NCBI GenBank assembly: GCA_023807065.1
Contig: JAJJLU010000386.1
Coordinates: 1-57,756 of the forward strand
Source of the DNA: Isotricha intestinalis
Taxonomy: Eukaryota > Ciliophora > Litostomatea > Vestibuliferida > Isotrichidae
DNA: 57,756 nt
Reading direction: 5' to 3'
The position numbers were made by a program, and so were the translations under genes. The notes beneath the pieces were generated by a model that was not told the DNA's origin, did no database searches, and was given only the letters and a program-made list of their open reading frames with translations. The first letter of the stretch is position 1. Every line of letters starts with the position of its first letter. This document shows, one piece after another, positions 57,726 through 57,756 of this stretch.

Positions 57726-57756
57726 ATTGGGGATTGGGGATTGGGGATTGGGGATT
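57726..57756 (+). repeat. Telomere, (ATTGGGG)n
   Basis: The window ends in four perfect ATTGGGG heptamers and a partial fifth unit. The G-rich strand runs 5' to 3' toward the end, as at a right-hand telomere; the C strand would read CCCCAAT. A repeat of this kind does not occur elsewhere in the window, so this is a true chromosome end (or the capture of one). The unit differs from GGGGTT, GGGGTTTT and TTAGGG. Only the first copies are in view. Confidence 0.93.

Overview
The window is the end of a eukaryotic chromosome, most likely a somatic (macronuclear) chromosome of a ciliate. It is extremely AT-rich and densely packed with mostly single-exon genes. It ends on the right in at least four perfect ATTGGGG units (C-strand CCCCAAT), which is a telomere. 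CDPK-type kinase, Cache and B-box/kelch families, short introns and Asn/Lys-rich linkers all fit a ciliate. The heptamer is not the GGGGTT of Tetrahymena or Ichthyophthirius. From memory, not checked, CCCCAAT has been reported for rumen entodiniomorphs such as Entodinium, and a GH18 chitinase-like gene would suit such a host. Genes end mostly in TAA, with three TGA and two TAG ends, and long genes carry no in-frame stops, so the code is the standard one.

Left part (1-14.7 kb): a cut-off VPS29 (retromer), an unknown protein, a large two-pass Cache/vWA-like receptor, a decayed coiled-coil gene, a kelch/coiled-coil protein, a GH18 hydrolase, a small coiled-coil protein, a degenerate AAA+ protein, and the short member of a divergent pair of EF-hand-like paralogues.

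Middle part (15-33.5 kb): the long paralogue, then a co-directional run of a cyclic-nucleotide-binding protein, RNF32-like double RING protein, CACTIN, B-box/kelch protein, a two-finger CCCH protein whose first exon is split off by a 35-nt intron, a coiled-coil protein and a small multi-pass membrane protein. After a decayed stretch come an unknown basic protein and a second B-box/kelch gene on the minus strand.

Right part (33.5-57.8 kb): tRNA-Glu(CTC), followed at once by a T-run/CTAA array and a decayed non-LTR retrotransposon reverse transcriptase; an unknown gene; a MITE-like element; a catalytically dead pepsin-like membrane protein; an MMTAG2-type protein; two CTD-phosphatase-like (NIF domain) genes; ribosomal protein eS19; a WD40 protein; a C2H2 protein; and a 1198-residue protein that joins a complete casein kinase 1 domain to a complete calcium-dependent protein kinase with four EF hands. 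The subtelomere (56.2-57.7 kb) holds only decayed reading frames before the telomere.

The housekeeping genes sit beside signalling genes (calcium, cyclic nucleotide, phosphatase, ubiquitin) with no operon logic. The most unusual items are the CK1-CDPK fusion, the tRNA-associated retroelement, and two enzyme folds (AAA+, pepsin) that have lost their catalytic residues. Several intergenic gaps hold recognisable gene relics, so this chromosome arm keeps broken copies between intact genes.
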